A stretch of DNA of 64,000 nucleotides from Schizonepeta tenuifolia (lineage: Eukaryota; Streptophyta; Magnoliopsida; Lamiales; Lamiaceae): the NCBI GenBank assembly GCA_029490685.1, contig CM055958.1:91766570-91830569 (forward strand). Direction: 5' to 3'. The notes under the pieces were generated by a model. It was not told the origin of the DNA, did no database searches, and saw nothing but the letters and a program-made list of their open reading frames with translations. Below are positions 45,417-58,080 of this stretch, one piece after another (position 1 is the first letter of the stretch; each line of letters starts with the position of its first letter). The translations under genes were made by a program, and so were the position numbers.

Positions 45417-45725
45417 CTCCCTCTGTCCTGTTGAACTTGCCCTATTTGGGATCGATACAAAAACTAAGAATAATAGTATTAGATGATAAAAGGTTTATTT
45501 AGTGTAGTTAATAAAGTGATATAAAGTGATATCAAGTGTATTTGAAGTAACATAAAGTAATATAAAGTGATTTTGAAGTAATATAAAGTGAATAAAATAA
45601 TTTCTTAATTATTTCCTTAAAAAGAAATCGGACAAGTTGAACGGGACACTCAAAATAATAAAATGAACAAGTTAAATGAGACACTCAAAATAATAAAATG
45701 GACAAGTTGAACGGAATAAAAGGAG
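45417..45725. mobile_element. Stowaway-type MITE
   Basis: It starts CTCCCTCTGTCCTGTTGAAC and ends with the inverse type CAAGTTGAACGGAATAAAAGGAG, flanked by TA on both sides (45415-45416 and 45726-45727). This is the plant Tc1/mariner-derived Stowaway form, 309 bp, no ORF. Inside are AAAGTGATATAAAGTG-like short repeats (about 45520-45600). Confidence 0.75.
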
Positions 45726-46056
45726 TATTAATTTATGTTTGAAATGGTTGGTGTTTGTTGTGAACGGTTGGAGTTTTTTTATTTTGAGTTGACAATTCTT
45801 TGTGTACTATAGTTGCACCAATTTTGATGCGAAAATCCACCATTAAAAAAAAATCAAATTTAAACAGAACCAAACAAATTGATAAAAGGATCTGAATATC
45901 GACAATTTTAAGGCGACTTGTTTTAGACTATTGGACATGCAATTGCATAAGTATTTCAAGGAATTTTATTAAATTTTTGGAATAGTGATAATGTAATTAT
46001 TGTGAGGCTCCAAAGGACAGTCTTTGTTTTGGATGTTTCCCTCTCTATTGTTTGAT

Positions 46057-46060
<4 letters not shown>

Positions 46061-46102
<42 letters not shown>
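46061..46102. repeat. (TA)n microsatellite
   Basis: About 21 uninterrupted TA dinucleotides. Confidence 0.95.
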
Positions 46103-46105
<3 letters not shown>

Positions 46106-47771
46106 TTTGGGTAAGCTCTCAAAAATAAAATAAAAACATATACTTTGGTGATAAGATAGATAGATAAATAGATAAAAATTATATATGTCAATCTATTATC
46201 TTTTACTTTGATGAACTAATTACTTTTAAACTTATTTAATCATCCAATCTTTAATATCCTCAATCATATCAAGCTAAGGGGTTATTGTGTTTGATATTTT
46301 ATATTCTTATTTTGCCTCTCTACTTTTAGGCAAAAAACTTGAGTATGGCAACTGCACATGCAGTCCTTAATTAATTAGTGTAAATTAAGGTGGATTTGAA
46401 AGGTAAGTAAGGGGATTAATTAAGGGTTTTTAAATAATAAATGTTTATTAATATTAATTATAATATATTAGTAACTATGATTAATATTATTAATTAAGAA
46501 ATAAATTATATAAACACAATGAACCGAACCAACCGTACGTTACGGTTCACCTCACACTAAGTGCATCTTCCAACTTAAGTAGAGAGGTTTTGAAGCACTT
46601 CCAGTAAAGCAAACTTACTTCGGGTCAACATTTGCTTGCAGTTAATCTTGAAAGCTTAGGATTAGATCACAAATTTTATGCTTATTTATATAGATGTTTT
46701 AGTACACAATTTTGCTAAACAATCTTACCCATTCACTCATCGTAACGCCCCATGATGACGAGACCATGCTTTTTTATTATGTATTATTTAGTTACAATTA
46801 TAACAGAAGAACAACAATAAATGTCAAATAATTAAGCCATAATCTTAATCATACTAGAAAACATGCCTAACCCAAAATAAAATTGGACATTATGGCAGCT
46901 CAAAAAATTCGGCCCGTGAGCATGGGGCCCACTCCCTATAACCCCCCGATCAATTCTTCAAATTCCATGACATTTCGCACACCCAAAATAAAATTTCTAG
47001 ATCCGTCACTCGTATCACGTAATTATGACACAATAACTCAACTAACAATTACTTGACATTCATCGCCGTTATGTCAAAAAAGTTCACTCAAGTTATTAAA
47101 AAGTTCATTGAATTTATATAATTTTTTTTGAATTACAACGAGATATACATATTAATCAAATAAATCACCACAATACATAATGTGGAACCACTATATCATC
47201 ATATAAGGTGAAAATCTACACCGCATTCCAGCGAGATTAAATCCAATTCTTCTCTAAAAAGTGTTTTAGGTGCCTAAGTTTTGTTACTTGAGCTAGACCT
47301 CATTGACAACTTATATAAACTTTTTAACGTTCATTCTTTATGGAATATGGATATCACAATTATAAACTTATAAAAGAAGACTGTTGAAAAAAATTAAACC
47401 TAAATTGTTGTTGTATGAATAATGGATGGGAGAAAATTAGACGAAGTAAAAATCTTAATTTGAAGTACATGGGTCAAGTCTATCACGACTACCTAACAAT
47501 TAGGTAGAATTAATAAAATTGCATGATGATCATTCCAAACAGCAGGCAACAAAATTTAACTTTATGAACCACCAACTGGTTTTGAGCAAATAATCATTTT
47601 CTTATGTATTGTGTACAAATGCTTACAACAATTAAGCTAATCAATAATCCCTAACCTCCCTCACCAACCAAAAGAAATAGAAAATAAAATTATAAAATAA
47701 CTTAGTAACATGACTTTTAAAATGTTGTAGTTACATAAACTTTTATTAAAAATTTCACAAAACTTGCCTTT

Positions 47772-47772
<1 letters not shown>

Positions 47773-47823
<51 letters not shown>
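47773..47823. repeat. Poly-A tract of 51 bases
   Basis: An uninterrupted A run. It could be the tail of a retroposed sequence on the plus strand, but nothing recognisable precedes it. Confidence 0.9.
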
Positions 47824-47824
<1 letters not shown>

Positions 47825-48429
47825 AGAAAACTTGGGTACAACAATCCCAGTCCCACAGCCCGAGGTATGGTTAGTTGTAATTATAGTGGGTAATTAAGAG
47901 GGATCGTAGGATGATTAAGGCAAATTGTGGTGCAATTAAGATAGTTAGACTGTTAGTGGCAATTAGGGGTAACTACGGGGTATTTAGGATTTATAAATAT
48001 TTAATGAGGGGTATTAATCCTCATCTATCTCAATTAGAGTTTATTACGCCTCAATTATAATTTACTAATTTTCAATTAAAGCTTATCATCCCCAATTATA
48101 ATTTATTATTCATAATTAGAGTTTATTATATATTTTTCAGTTAAGATTTATTAAGCCCAAATTAAGATTAGTAGAACTTTAATTAAAAATAAATAAAAAT
48201 ACTAAAATATCAAACCGATCTCACCATGTGACTAACCGTAAGTGTGTGTTGCCCTTAATATTTTTTAATTTATAATAACTTCAATTTTTATATAAAGTTG
48301 TATGATGTTTTACCTAAAAGATGTTTAACCAATAGAAATAACACTTTGTTAATAAAAAAAATTAGGAATATTATAATGGCAAAAAAAAGGTTAAAATGAT
48401 ATACTATATCGTAATTACATTGTTTAAAA

Positions 48430-48461
48430 GGTAGGGTGGTAGGGTGGTAGGGTGGCAGGGT
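48430..48461 (+). repeat. G-rich minisatellite with G-quadruplex pattern
   Basis: Four GGG runs at 48434, 48442, 48450 and 48458, separated by 5-nt loops (TGGTA, TGGTA, TGGCA), made of an 8-bp GGTAGGGT-like unit. Confidence 0.8.
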
Positions 48462-48816
48462 GAAAATTACACATTTGGGTAAAAGTCAGCGTTGCCGACG
48501 TTTTTGGCGAAACACATGTTATTGACACTTATTGTATCTTCTTTATGAGATCACACATACTCTATTTTGTTTTTGTAATTTTAGAAAATCTTAATGGGAT
48601 CATACTCTTATTTAAGTTTGTATGAACCATTGTCATTGTCAATGATTGGGATTTCATTTCTAACCAATAAATCAACTATACACATCACAATATCACATTA
48701 TTTAAAAAAAAAAATCCATTTCTTGAAAACAGAGTATAAATTAGAACAAGTGGAAACCTATTGTTAATTAGCACTAAATTTATGATCATGTTCTCTTCCA
48801 TATACCAACCAAGAAA

Positions 48817-49575
48817 ATGCTTCTTACAGAATTTTCCCAGCTATTTTGTGAGAAAATAAGACATCTTTGGAATAAGTTTGGATTTTGGGATTTCTTGAAA
48901 ACATGGGAAGCTTGTGATATTGGAGTTATTGGAGAGGCGATGAGGCATAGTGCTTCAAGGAATGATTTTGAGAAGTGGCTGATTAGGAATGTGTCGTCTG
49001 AAAAGTGCTTTCTGAAGAGAAGCACAAGGAACGAAAGTATCAATTGAGTGACTTAGAGAAAGAATGTGAGCTGTATATTGAAGGATATGCGGCTGCTAAG
49101 AGTCAGGCGGTGGTTTTTGCTCGAATTTTGCTGAAGCCAAGAAGCTCTACTTGGAGCAATCCATTTGGATGTGGACTATGCTATGGATGAAAAGAGAGGC
49201 AAAGATGGAGTTGGATCAATTGCGAGAGATGAGAAGAATAATATCCTTTTTGCTGTGGCTAAACCAATCCATTCTTCAACCATCACGCTACATGGAGAAT
49301 TAAAGACATTGATGTTTGGTATTTGCCAATGTGTGGAAGATGGTATTTCGCTAGTGGAGGCTTATATAGGCTCTATTTTGGCGATATCAGTGATTGAGGA
49401 AAAGGATGAAGAAGAGAATGTTTTATGCGCGGACATGTTTGAGTTTTTCAACTCTGTTTTGAATATCAAAGTGATTTCTATAAATTATACTCGTAGAGAA
49501 GCAAATAAGGCAGGCCATGAGCTTGCCCGATTAGATAGAAAGCTTGAGACCACCTGCATGTGGCATGACTCTTAG
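48817..49575 (+). pseudogene. RNase H-like (LINE-derived type) pseudogene
   Basis: The last 137 codons (49165-49575) match the plant RNase H-like domain found in LINE-derived reading frames: an LDVDYAMDEK start, GVGSIARDEKNNILFAVA strand, HGELKTLMFG helix with the Glu, and a C-terminal NYTRREANKAGHELAR. Upstream, 48817-49047 (WNKFGFWDFLKTWE) and 49005-49190 are in other frames, so the copy carries at least two frameshifts. An A/T-rich end follows at about 49610-49650. I read it as a dead copy; expression is not excluded. Confidence 0.6.
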
Positions 49576-50451
49576 CCATTGTAGCTTTGGAATATTGTTT
49601 CTGAAGATTCAAAATAATAAAAGAAGTCTTTTCCTCTTAAAAAAAGGAATTTTCCCAGCTACCACTACATTTTTATTTTATGATTCTCAAATTAACAAAA
49701 TCAAATGAAGGGACCCATTATTGTCAAATATCCAATACTGAACACTAGAAAAAGAAAAAAGAAAGACAAAAATCATTTTGTCACCTATTTTATTAAGGAT
49801 TTGAATCCACAAAAATCAGATCTTTTCCACACACCCGCCATTTTACAAAGGAAATATTTTTTTCGCCCAACTGTAAACTATTTGATGGAAAGGTCCCAGA
49901 AAGTGGACCTACTCAAAAATTCAAGTGCGAAATCACAAGCACGATCTAGATAGGAGAATGAGATGGAAGACTTCTCGCACCTCTTCATTCTCATCCTGAG
50001 GGATTACGATCTCCTTTTTTAATTCTTGAATTGTGTCATTTACTGCTGAACTTGTCTTTATTTTATTGGACCCTTAATTTTTAATACTTGTCTATAATTA
50101 TTGGTTTTTGTTGGTTTGTTCACTCATTTGGCCTTTCTTGCTGTTTCAAAAGATGTTTAATGCCTCATCATTGATTTCCACAAAATTACAATATTTTCTT
50201 CACCCATTTCTTGAAAAAATATTAGATGTGGGCTTTACTTGTTTATCTCCATGTTTGTTTTCTTCTTTACTCTGTTTATATTTTTTTGTTGGGTGATGAT
50301 TTATTGCACTAGATTTCTAACCTTATAGTTGATTTTCACCTAAAAAAAATAGTCATTCCCTCTTGAATCTTGATCTGGGATTCCTCTTACTTGTCCTATC
50401 CTATCTTCATTTCTTTATAGAGTGGGGATTGAAGAAAGTCGCAGTGTTGTT
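49576..50451. other. 5' flank of the RING-H2 gene
   Basis: AT-rich sequence with no gene seen. The segment 50336-50451 before the ATG is T-rich and probably contains the 5' UTR; the TTTATAG just before 50422 could be a UTR splice acceptor. Confidence 0.4.
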
Positions 50452-51646
50452 ATGCTAGGCTCTGGGATGAATCTAATCACTACAATTATTGGGTTTGGAA
50501 TGAGTGCAACTTTCATTGTATTTGTTTGCACTAGACTGATATGCGGCCGCCTCCGCCGCATGGAGGTGGAGCAAATGCTAGAGATTGACTCAAGAACAGA
50601 TCTTGAAATGGTATATTCTATGTTATTTCATTTTGTTCTTGTTTCAGGAACAGTATCTTGGATTGAATTCTTTCATATGGTTTTTAGATTGAGTTTTGGG
50701 CCAATTACCTTCGATCATAGCAAATTTTGTAATTGCCTTTTCGTTTGCACATGAATTCAAGTAATTAACACTTGCAATACGGGCATGAATATATTCCTAT
50801 TAGTGCTATTTGCTTATTGATATTTGTGTGTCGTGCTTTTTTGAGGTTGTGTGGTTGCTTGATCACAGAAGAGGCTAATGCCAAACTCTTGCCTCAATGT
50901 GTTTTTCTGCCACTAGATCACACTCATTATATATGTTTTTTTTTTCCCCTGACTCTAGTGTCTGTATAAAATTTATGTTGGTTGACAATATTATTCATTC
51001 CTTTTAAAGAAATCAGTGAGCAAAAGTAATGATGTAATGTAAACTGAGGCCTTATGATATGAGCCATAAGGTTCTTTTGCATTCTTGAAGTTTCAACGTT
51101 TCGTGGGGAGTTGATAATAACATTTTCGGATGTGTTTTTGGCAGCCAGAACATCGGATTAATGGTCTTGAACCAGTAGTAGTTGCAGCAATCCCTACCAT
51201 GAAGTTCAATCGCGAAGCATTAAGTTCCATGGAGAACTCACAGTGAGTGTGGCATGTTGGTTAATATGCTTCATCATAATATTAGCTGGATATTGGCTTA
51301 ATATCGTTAAAGAATGTAGATTTTGATATGTGTGGTTTACGAACTATTGTACAGATGCAGCATTTGCTTGTCAGAGTATCAAGAGAAAGAAGTGTTGAGA
51401 ATTATGCCAAAATGTGGGCATAGTTTCCATCTTTGTTGCATTGATATATGGCTCAGAAAACAGTCTACCTGCCCAGTATGCCGTCTCTTGGTACAGGACT
51501 CGTTCGAGGCAATGTCTGCAGCTCCTCTATCTACGCCACAATCTTTCGATACTAGTGAGATTACAGTAGAGCATTCTCAGCAATGGATGCTTCCACGTCG
51601 CGACCCTTACCAACTGGATTCTTATTCTAGAGAACCAACATCTTGA
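50452..51646 (+). CDS. RING-H2 E3 ubiquitin ligase, ATL type
   Basis: Predicted membrane-anchored E3 ubiquitin ligase. Three exons, 50452-50610, 51145-51242 and 51355-51646, join in frame to 182 residues. Residues about 5-28 form one hydrophobic helix (LITTIIGFGMSATFIVFVC). A GLD-like motif (GLEPVVVAAIPTMKF) comes next. The RING-H2 begins CSICLSE and has CGHSFHLCC and CPVC: the cysteine and histidine spacing fits C-x2-C, C-x-H-x2-H-x2-C, C-P-x-C. These three parts in order define ATL proteins. The wording resembles Arabidopsis ATL58/59, but I give no symbol. The ATG at 50452 is the first one that leads directly into the hydrophobic segment. Confidence 0.88.
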
Positions 51647-52316
51647 TCAATATAGAAACCATTTCTTTTTCCTTTTTTCTTTTTATAATTTTTTCCCTTG
51701 TTTTGGTTTCATTGCATAAGGGGTTGTTTACTTTACATTAGTCGAGCAATTAGCTATGAAGTGGTTAATTATGTTGCATGCCATTCTTGAGCATTTCATC
51801 CTGATACGTATTTGGCTATTGCTTAGTATATATGGAAAATGAAGGAAAAGAAAAGGGTGGAAAATATTTTCACACCTCTTCCCCATGTAAATATTTTCCA
51901 CAATTGGAGCGAAAAGAATGAAAAATGAGAAAATTAACAATTACTAGCTAGTAAGCAGTGAAAAGGATGGAAAAAAATGTGAAAATATTTATTTTCCACC
52001 CTTTTCCATCAAAGTAGATGCACTCTTATAATAGTAGTATTAGTTTTCATGTCTTATAAATTTTTCATCTTTGTTGTTAGCTTGTGGCCGAACGATGAGA
52101 AATGCTTGTGTAGTGTTGCTAGATTCACCGGAATTAACAGAGCAATATTGCCGTAGACAAAAGTTTGGATCAGCATTTACAACAAATATGATGTCCCTTA
52201 AATACTTTTGTTAATTTTAATGTTATAAAAGTGTAATCATATTATAGAAATAATGTTAAAGAAATAAAATAAGTAAAAGAAAAACAAAAGAAAAACAAAA
52301 GAAAATAAGAAATCGA
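51647..52316. other. 3' flank of the RING-H2 gene
   Basis: AT-rich. The 3' UTR probably extends to about 51720. Near 51838-52005 GGAAAAT and ATTTTCC segments repeat in both orientations. No gene is seen. Confidence 0.4.
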
Positions 52317-52324
52317 TGAATAGT

Positions 52325-54680
52325 TAGGGTTGTACACGAGCCAAACGTTTCGCGAGCTATTCGGAGCTTGGCTCGAAAAAAGCTCGTTCGAAGTTCATTC
52401 GTTTACTAAACGAGTTGAGCTCGAGCCTCAAATCAAGCTCGAGCAATTTTTCGAGCCGAGCTCGAGCATACCTATGTTCGGCTTGAAATGCTCGCGAACA
52501 CGTTCGAGTTTGATTGTAAACGAGCTAGCTCGCAAACATGTTCGCGAATCACCTAAACGAACATGTTCGCAACATGTTTACGATTTTTTTAATATATATA
52601 TTTTATTTAATACTTTTTAATATCAATATTTAACTTATATATAATTAATAATTCATAATTTTTAATTTATCGAGCCGAGCTCGATCCAAACGAATATATA
52701 GCGAGTCGAGCTCGAACTGAGCTCAAGCTTGGTTGTTACTCGTCGAGCCGAGCTCGAGCTCAAAACACAAAGTTCGAATCGAGCTCGAGCCGAGCTCGAG
52801 CCTTATAATTTTCGAACGAGCCGAACTCGAGCTTGCCACACTACAAAAAACTAAGGCTTCAGCCACACATACAAATGTGGCTAAAAGTTTGGTTATGTGT
52901 AGGTATTTCGTTTTACCCACACATATAACAAATGTTTACATGTGTCGCTATAATTTTGCAGGTAAATGTATTTACCCACACTCACATATATGTGTTGCTA
53001 AAAGTAACTCTTATGTGTAGATAAATATATTTTAGTCAAATTGTAATGATGAGGTGGAAATGACGTGGGTGATGACATGTCACACAACACCTGACAATTT
53101 TTATGTGTAGGTAATTGATATAACTATGTGTAGGTAATAGTTTTTGTAGTAATTATATATTAAAATTATTATTATTTAAAATACGGCTAATAAAATATTT
53201 ATATGGGTAATTAATTATACAATATCTTTTATTGATCAAAGATAAAAGTCGAATCATTTTACAAAATCATAAATTAAAGCTAACACATATACAAGACATT
53301 ATCACTAAATATAACATACAACTTTAATTATGTACAACTTCAAAATCAATCTAACTTCCGATAATTAACATTTCGAACACCTTGGCATGAAGTAATCCTC
53401 TCCTCGTATATATGATCTCTTTATCACCTCATATTTCCAATTGCTTCATTTCCACCTATCAATAACACTCAAAATAATTGCTAGCAACCCTCCAATACAA
53501 TCATGACCTGTATCACACAAAAGAAAATGCATATGAGGTCAAAGTCAATAAGTAAAAGTAGAGATAAAGAAGATGAAGTTGTGTTCAATATAGTAGCACA
53601 CAAATATTAGAAACATTTACTGGCCGGCTAGCAACTGTAAAAAATCATAAGCAATTTAAAACAATAAACTTGGTTATTATACCATCTCATTGATGAGAGC
53701 GCACATCGAAAATACACCTGGAATCATATCACTCTTTTCCTTCAACTTGTCTGCCAAAAATTTGATATGCTGTTGGTATAGATGAGTAGGGAATCGGAGG
53801 GGAGAAGAAACCACTATGCTAATCAACATGGATATGCGATTTGAAAATGAAGGAGATAACAAAAACCGCCACTCTTTTTAAGAGGGATGTTTTGGAGGGA
53901 TTTTTTTTTTTATTTTCGCAAAACCTTGGGCGGGGAAGTGAAATGTTTTATATCCCGTTTTTTAATTTTTTAAAGGCCAAAAATTGAGTTTGAGTTTTTT
54001 TCTTAATCTATTTATTTGTGTTCGTTTTTTTATGTAAATTATTCTCACCCCTTTTTTATACTAGAATGAAATAATTTCTTTCAAAAAATATCACTGGATA
54101 TAGATAACTAAAAGAGTCCGAACAAATCGGAAATAGTTAGCAGATTTTTAACCGCACGTCATCAACCTAATTAGATGATGCTATAAAGGTAGTTTTGATT
54201 AATAAGTAAAGATATTACGTGTTGTTTATAATTTTTATTAATTGAGCATAACAAATTTTAAAAATATGGTTATCTAAAAAATGTTAAGGCTAAAAATATA
54301 AATGTGGCAAAATGTTAATTCTTACACTTATTAAAAGTTAATGAATAATAATAACAATTATTTTTAGCCACACATAGATAATTTGTAATTATGTGTGGCA
54401 AATCGTTTTTATTAATTCTCCATGTATGCTCACAACATATAAAAAGAAATACGGTGAAATATAAATTAAATTAATTAAATAAAGTCAAAATATAAATGTA
54501 GCTAAAATGATTTTGTCACACATGTTAAATGTTAATGACGAAAGAAAACTGTCTAACTGATTTACCCACACGTTTTCTAAATATGTGTGGCTAATTTACC
54601 ACACATAATTATGGGTGGCAAATTATGTGCGGCTAGTGAATTTTCTTGTAGTGCCAGTGTTCGGCTCGTATACACCCCTA
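52325..54680. mobile_element. hAT-type non-autonomous element, split by a CACTA element
   Basis: Inverted ends TAGGGTTGTACACGAGCC (52325) and the reverse of GGCTCGTATACACCCCTA (54663-54680) differ at only two positions. A perfect 8-bp duplication TGAATAGT flanks it (52317-52324 and 54681-54688), the hAT signature. Without the CACTA insert it is about 540 bp, packed with GAGCTCGAG / GAGCCGAGCTCG motifs in both orientations and with no transposase. Confidence 0.8.
52839..54653. mobile_element. CACTA (En/Spm) non-autonomous element nested in the hAT element
   Basis: It starts CACTACAAAAAACTAAGG and ends TTTTCTTGTAGTG, flanked by the 3-bp duplication CCA (52836-52838 and 54654-54656). Subterminal regions repeat CCACACATA / TATGTGTGG units in both orientations, as in CACTA elements. 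At 1.8 kb it is too short to be autonomous. A short minus-strand frame (53677-53862) could be a residue of an exon, but I do not recognise it. Confidence 0.85.
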
Positions 54681-54962
54681 TGAATAGTATTGCTTTCGAC
54701 AAATAGAGAAATACTAGTATTTATTCTTCTTTAATAGTAGCTAAAATATAGATGAATGGTTGAAAATTTGGAATAACCAAATTACTCTTATTTATAGTTA
54801 CTAAAATAGAGCTATGATTGGAAACGCTTTAAATAATGGTGAGATTCATTGATTATATTCGTTGCATTTATCAGTTGAATGATTCCTACTTTGTTGGTTT
54901 TAAATATTGTGAATGGTCCTTTTTCAAAAAAAAAAAAAATTGTGAATGGTCTCTCTCTCATA

Positions 54963-54989
54963 GATTTGGATTTGGATTTGGATTTGGAT
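54963..54989 (+). repeat. GATTTG hexanucleotide repeat in the GET3 5' UTR
   Basis: Four copies of GATTTG directly before the ATG at 54998. Confidence 0.85.
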
Positions 54990-54997
54990 CGTGATTG

Positions 54998-57887
54998 ATG
55001 GGTTCGAGCGATGATATGCCGCCGGAGGGGACGGTGAAGAACATTTTGGAGCAGGAGTCGCTGAAGTGGGTGTTCGTGGGCGGCAAAGGCGGCGTGGGCA
55101 AGACTACGTGCAGCTCAATCATGTCGATTCTGCTGGCGAATGTCAGGCCCTCTGTGCTCATCATCTCCACCGACCCCGCCCACAACCTCAGCGATGCCTT
55201 CCAGCAGCGCTTCACCAACACCCCCACCCTCGTTACGGGCTTTACAAACTTATATGCAATGGTCACCATTTCTTTTCTCTCTTTTTTACTCCAATATCCA
55301 TTTGCATGCACATCCACCTATTTGTAAATATATACATACTAGTAATATTTTGTGTCTTTTTTCTAGGAAGTAGATCCTAATGTGGAAAATGACGAAAACC
55401 TTAGTTCAGATATGGTTGATGGATTTATGTCTGACTTGACAAATTCCATCCCGGGAATCGATGAGGCTATGAGTTTTGCAGAAATGCTCAAGCAAGTCCA
55501 CTTTCATAAATTTTCTGTGATTCACAAGTATACAATTACTTTTGGTGTAGATATATCGTTCTATCTGTCTCTGTTGCTCACCTCATGTGCAAATTATTCC
55601 ATCAGGGAGCTTCTTATCCTTCTCTTTGCAGTTGCACTAAACCAATGACAAGTTTTGCAACACTTTATTCACTTTCTGTTAAACAAGACACGGCTCATAT
55701 GCTCACCATTGCTCAAATGCTTAACATTCAGGACTCATCTTCAAGTCCTACGGCTTCACAAATTGATTCAACTGTCTTTATATTCACCTCTTTACCTCTT
55801 CAGTCATCAAAGTTTTTTTTTTTTTTTTTTATATAGCATATTTTACTTTTAAAATTTACATTGATAATTCATTTTTGTTATTCCTGATTCATATACCTTA
55901 ATTAGTTCCTCCTTCTCAAATTTGAATTGTTCTCTGAATTTGTATTGCAGGCTAGTGCAGACTATGGATTATTCTGTTATAGTGTTTGATACAGCTCCAA
56001 CTGGTCATACTCTTCGGCTGTTACAGTTTCCAGCGACATTAGAGAAAGGTCTTTCAAAGCTTATGAGTTTGAGGAATAAGTTTGGTGGAATGTTGAGCCA
56101 GGTACGAGGATGTTGACTTGTCATGTAACCTTGTCAAATGTAAACTAATAATTTTGAATATATCTGTGAAGGTATGAATTATTGAATTTATAGCCCTTTT
56201 CAATTAAATCACGGATGTTGGGTGAACATTTAGTGATTGGTCCTAAACAATAGTAACATTTAGATAGTGCATAAATTCAATGGTTAATGCCGATGAGCTG
56301 TGTGCAACACAATTTCTAGACATAGATTTTCTTTACAATGCTGTCAGTCTTCTTCAGGCAATCATTTGGCTTTCGGTCTTCTTTGTTTAGTCTATTGTAT
56401 AGACTATAGACTTGTCTAAGGTCACAGAAAGCAACATCTATAGAAATGAATGATTTCGAGTTCTAATAATTACTTTTTCCATTTACAGAAACTGAAATAG
56501 CTATAACATTTTTCATGATCAATGTCCAATCTTTTCTTTCCTTGTAAATAAAAATTGACCATTTTGCTGATCAAACCATTAAAGTTTTTTTAGGTTTTTG
56601 GTTTATCTTACACCTCTAGCTTGTTTCCTTGGTAGGAAAGTAAGTAGTTCTCAGTATTTTCATGCAGATGACTCGCATGTTCGGTATCGGTGATGAATTT
56701 GGTGAAGATGACCTCTTGGGGAAGCTTGAAGGCATGAAAGATGTGATTGAACAAGTAAACAGACAATTTAAGGATCCCGTAAGACCTTAAATGCTTCGTG
56801 GAAATTTTACTTTTTACGCTCTAATATTGTTGGGAAATATCTAGTGTCACGAGATAATTTTAATGCCCACAAGCAGTGAAAAGGGGAAAACAATTATTGT
56901 CATCTTCACTCTTGACATGTTCCAATATTTAACGAAGAATAATGGTGTTGAGAAGCATTTTAGGGGGAAAATAGACGAAGAGAATCAAGCGTAATTTAGA
57001 TTATTAGGCATGTAGGTTACACCTTAGTTCATTGATGTTGAAAATTTGTGGGAGACATGTGATATGAGTAGAGAGTATGCAACAAGTACGTCCACTCTGT
57101 TTCTAAGTTTTATATATATAGCTTAATTTTCTGATGCATAACTGCTGTTTTGCTGGCAGGATTTAACTACTTTCATCTGTGTTTGCATTCCAGAGTTCCT
57201 GTCTTTGTATGAAACTGAACGACTTGTTCAGGAGCTTACCAAATTTGAGATAGATACTCATAATATAATAATAAACCAAGTCATTTTTGATGAAGAAGGT
57301 GAACATTTCATTTTCAGTGATGTGGTGCTTTTCTTATGTATCAACAAATTAGTTTGTGTACCTAAGCAATTCACACGATCTGTTGTTAAACCTGAGCTTT
57401 TTAGTTATTGAATCAAAACTGCTCAAATCGAGAATCCAAATGCAACGGAAGTATCTGGATCAGTTCTATGTGTTGTATGACGACTTCAACATAACTAAGT
57501 TGCCGTTGCTGCCTCAGGAGGTATATAGTAATTGCATTGTTGTTTTTGTTATTCAACTTTATTGTATGTTGACTGACGCGTAAAGTAAGCAGCATATCAC
57601 ATATCATAATTGCTCATAAGAAGAGTGTTGCCATCTAGTAGATTTTATAACATGAACTGTTTCATTACTTGATATAAATTGAAATACTTACTGGCCATGA
57701 TCTTCATCAGGTTTGCGGCGTTGAAGCCTTGCAAACATTTTCACAGCATTTTTTAACACAATATGAAGCGAGCATGGTTCGAGGGACCGTAGAAGAGGTG
57801 GAACGGAGAGTAGCAGCCTTAAAAGAACAACTCCAAGAAGGTGAATTGGAACTCGAAAGAGTTAAAAAGGGGAAACAAAAGGTTTGA
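54998..57887 (+). CDS. GET3: ATPase GET3 (ArsA/TRC40 type), cytosolic GET3a-like
   Basis: ATP-driven chaperone that carries tail-anchored proteins to the ER membrane receptor. Seven coding exons: 54998-55261, 55367-55491, 55951-56101, 56668-56778, 57160-57298, 57405-57520, 57711-57887. They sum to 361 codons (360 residues; Arabidopsis GET3a is about 353) with every junction in frame. The deviant P-loop GKGGVGKTT is at about residues 28-37, switch I STDPAHNLSDAF about 61-72, switch II DTAPTGHTLR about 142-151. The methionine-rich client region (KLMSLRNKFGGMLSQMTRMFG) and the FICVCIPEFLSLYETERL and LYDDFNITKLPLLP blocks are typical. No transit peptide is seen, which favours the cytosolic form. 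Intron 2 appears to use a GC donor (AA|GCAAGT). The ATG at 54998 is the only one fitting the family N-terminus. Confidence 0.93.
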
Positions 57888-58080
57888 ATGATATCTGTCT
57901 CTGCCCAACAAACACTCACAACCATTAGCATGCATGTGTAGTTATTTAAGATTTGCTACAAAAGAATCACCCGTTCCAGAATATATTCTTTTTCCTTTAG
58001 GTCAATAAGTGAAGAACGTTTTCCATCCACAGAGGCCTTTTTATTTTCTCATGCACATTTTTTGTATCTGACCACAAATT

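Larger units (their letters stand above)
45728..48816. other. AT-rich intergenic region with simple repeats
   Basis: No gene is recognised in about 3.1 kb. It contains (TA)21 at 46061-46102, an A51 run at 47773-47823 and a G-rich minisatellite at 48430-48461. Short AT-rich ORFs here look like chance. Confidence 0.6.

Noticed and set aside
52733..53020. ORF with alternating SSS/ELE residues
   Set aside because: Translation of the GAGCTCG palindromes of the hAT-type element and CACTA end, not a gene.
53677..53862. Minus-strand 61-codon ORF within the CACTA element
   Set aside because: Too short and unrecognised; could be an exon remnant but nothing supports it.
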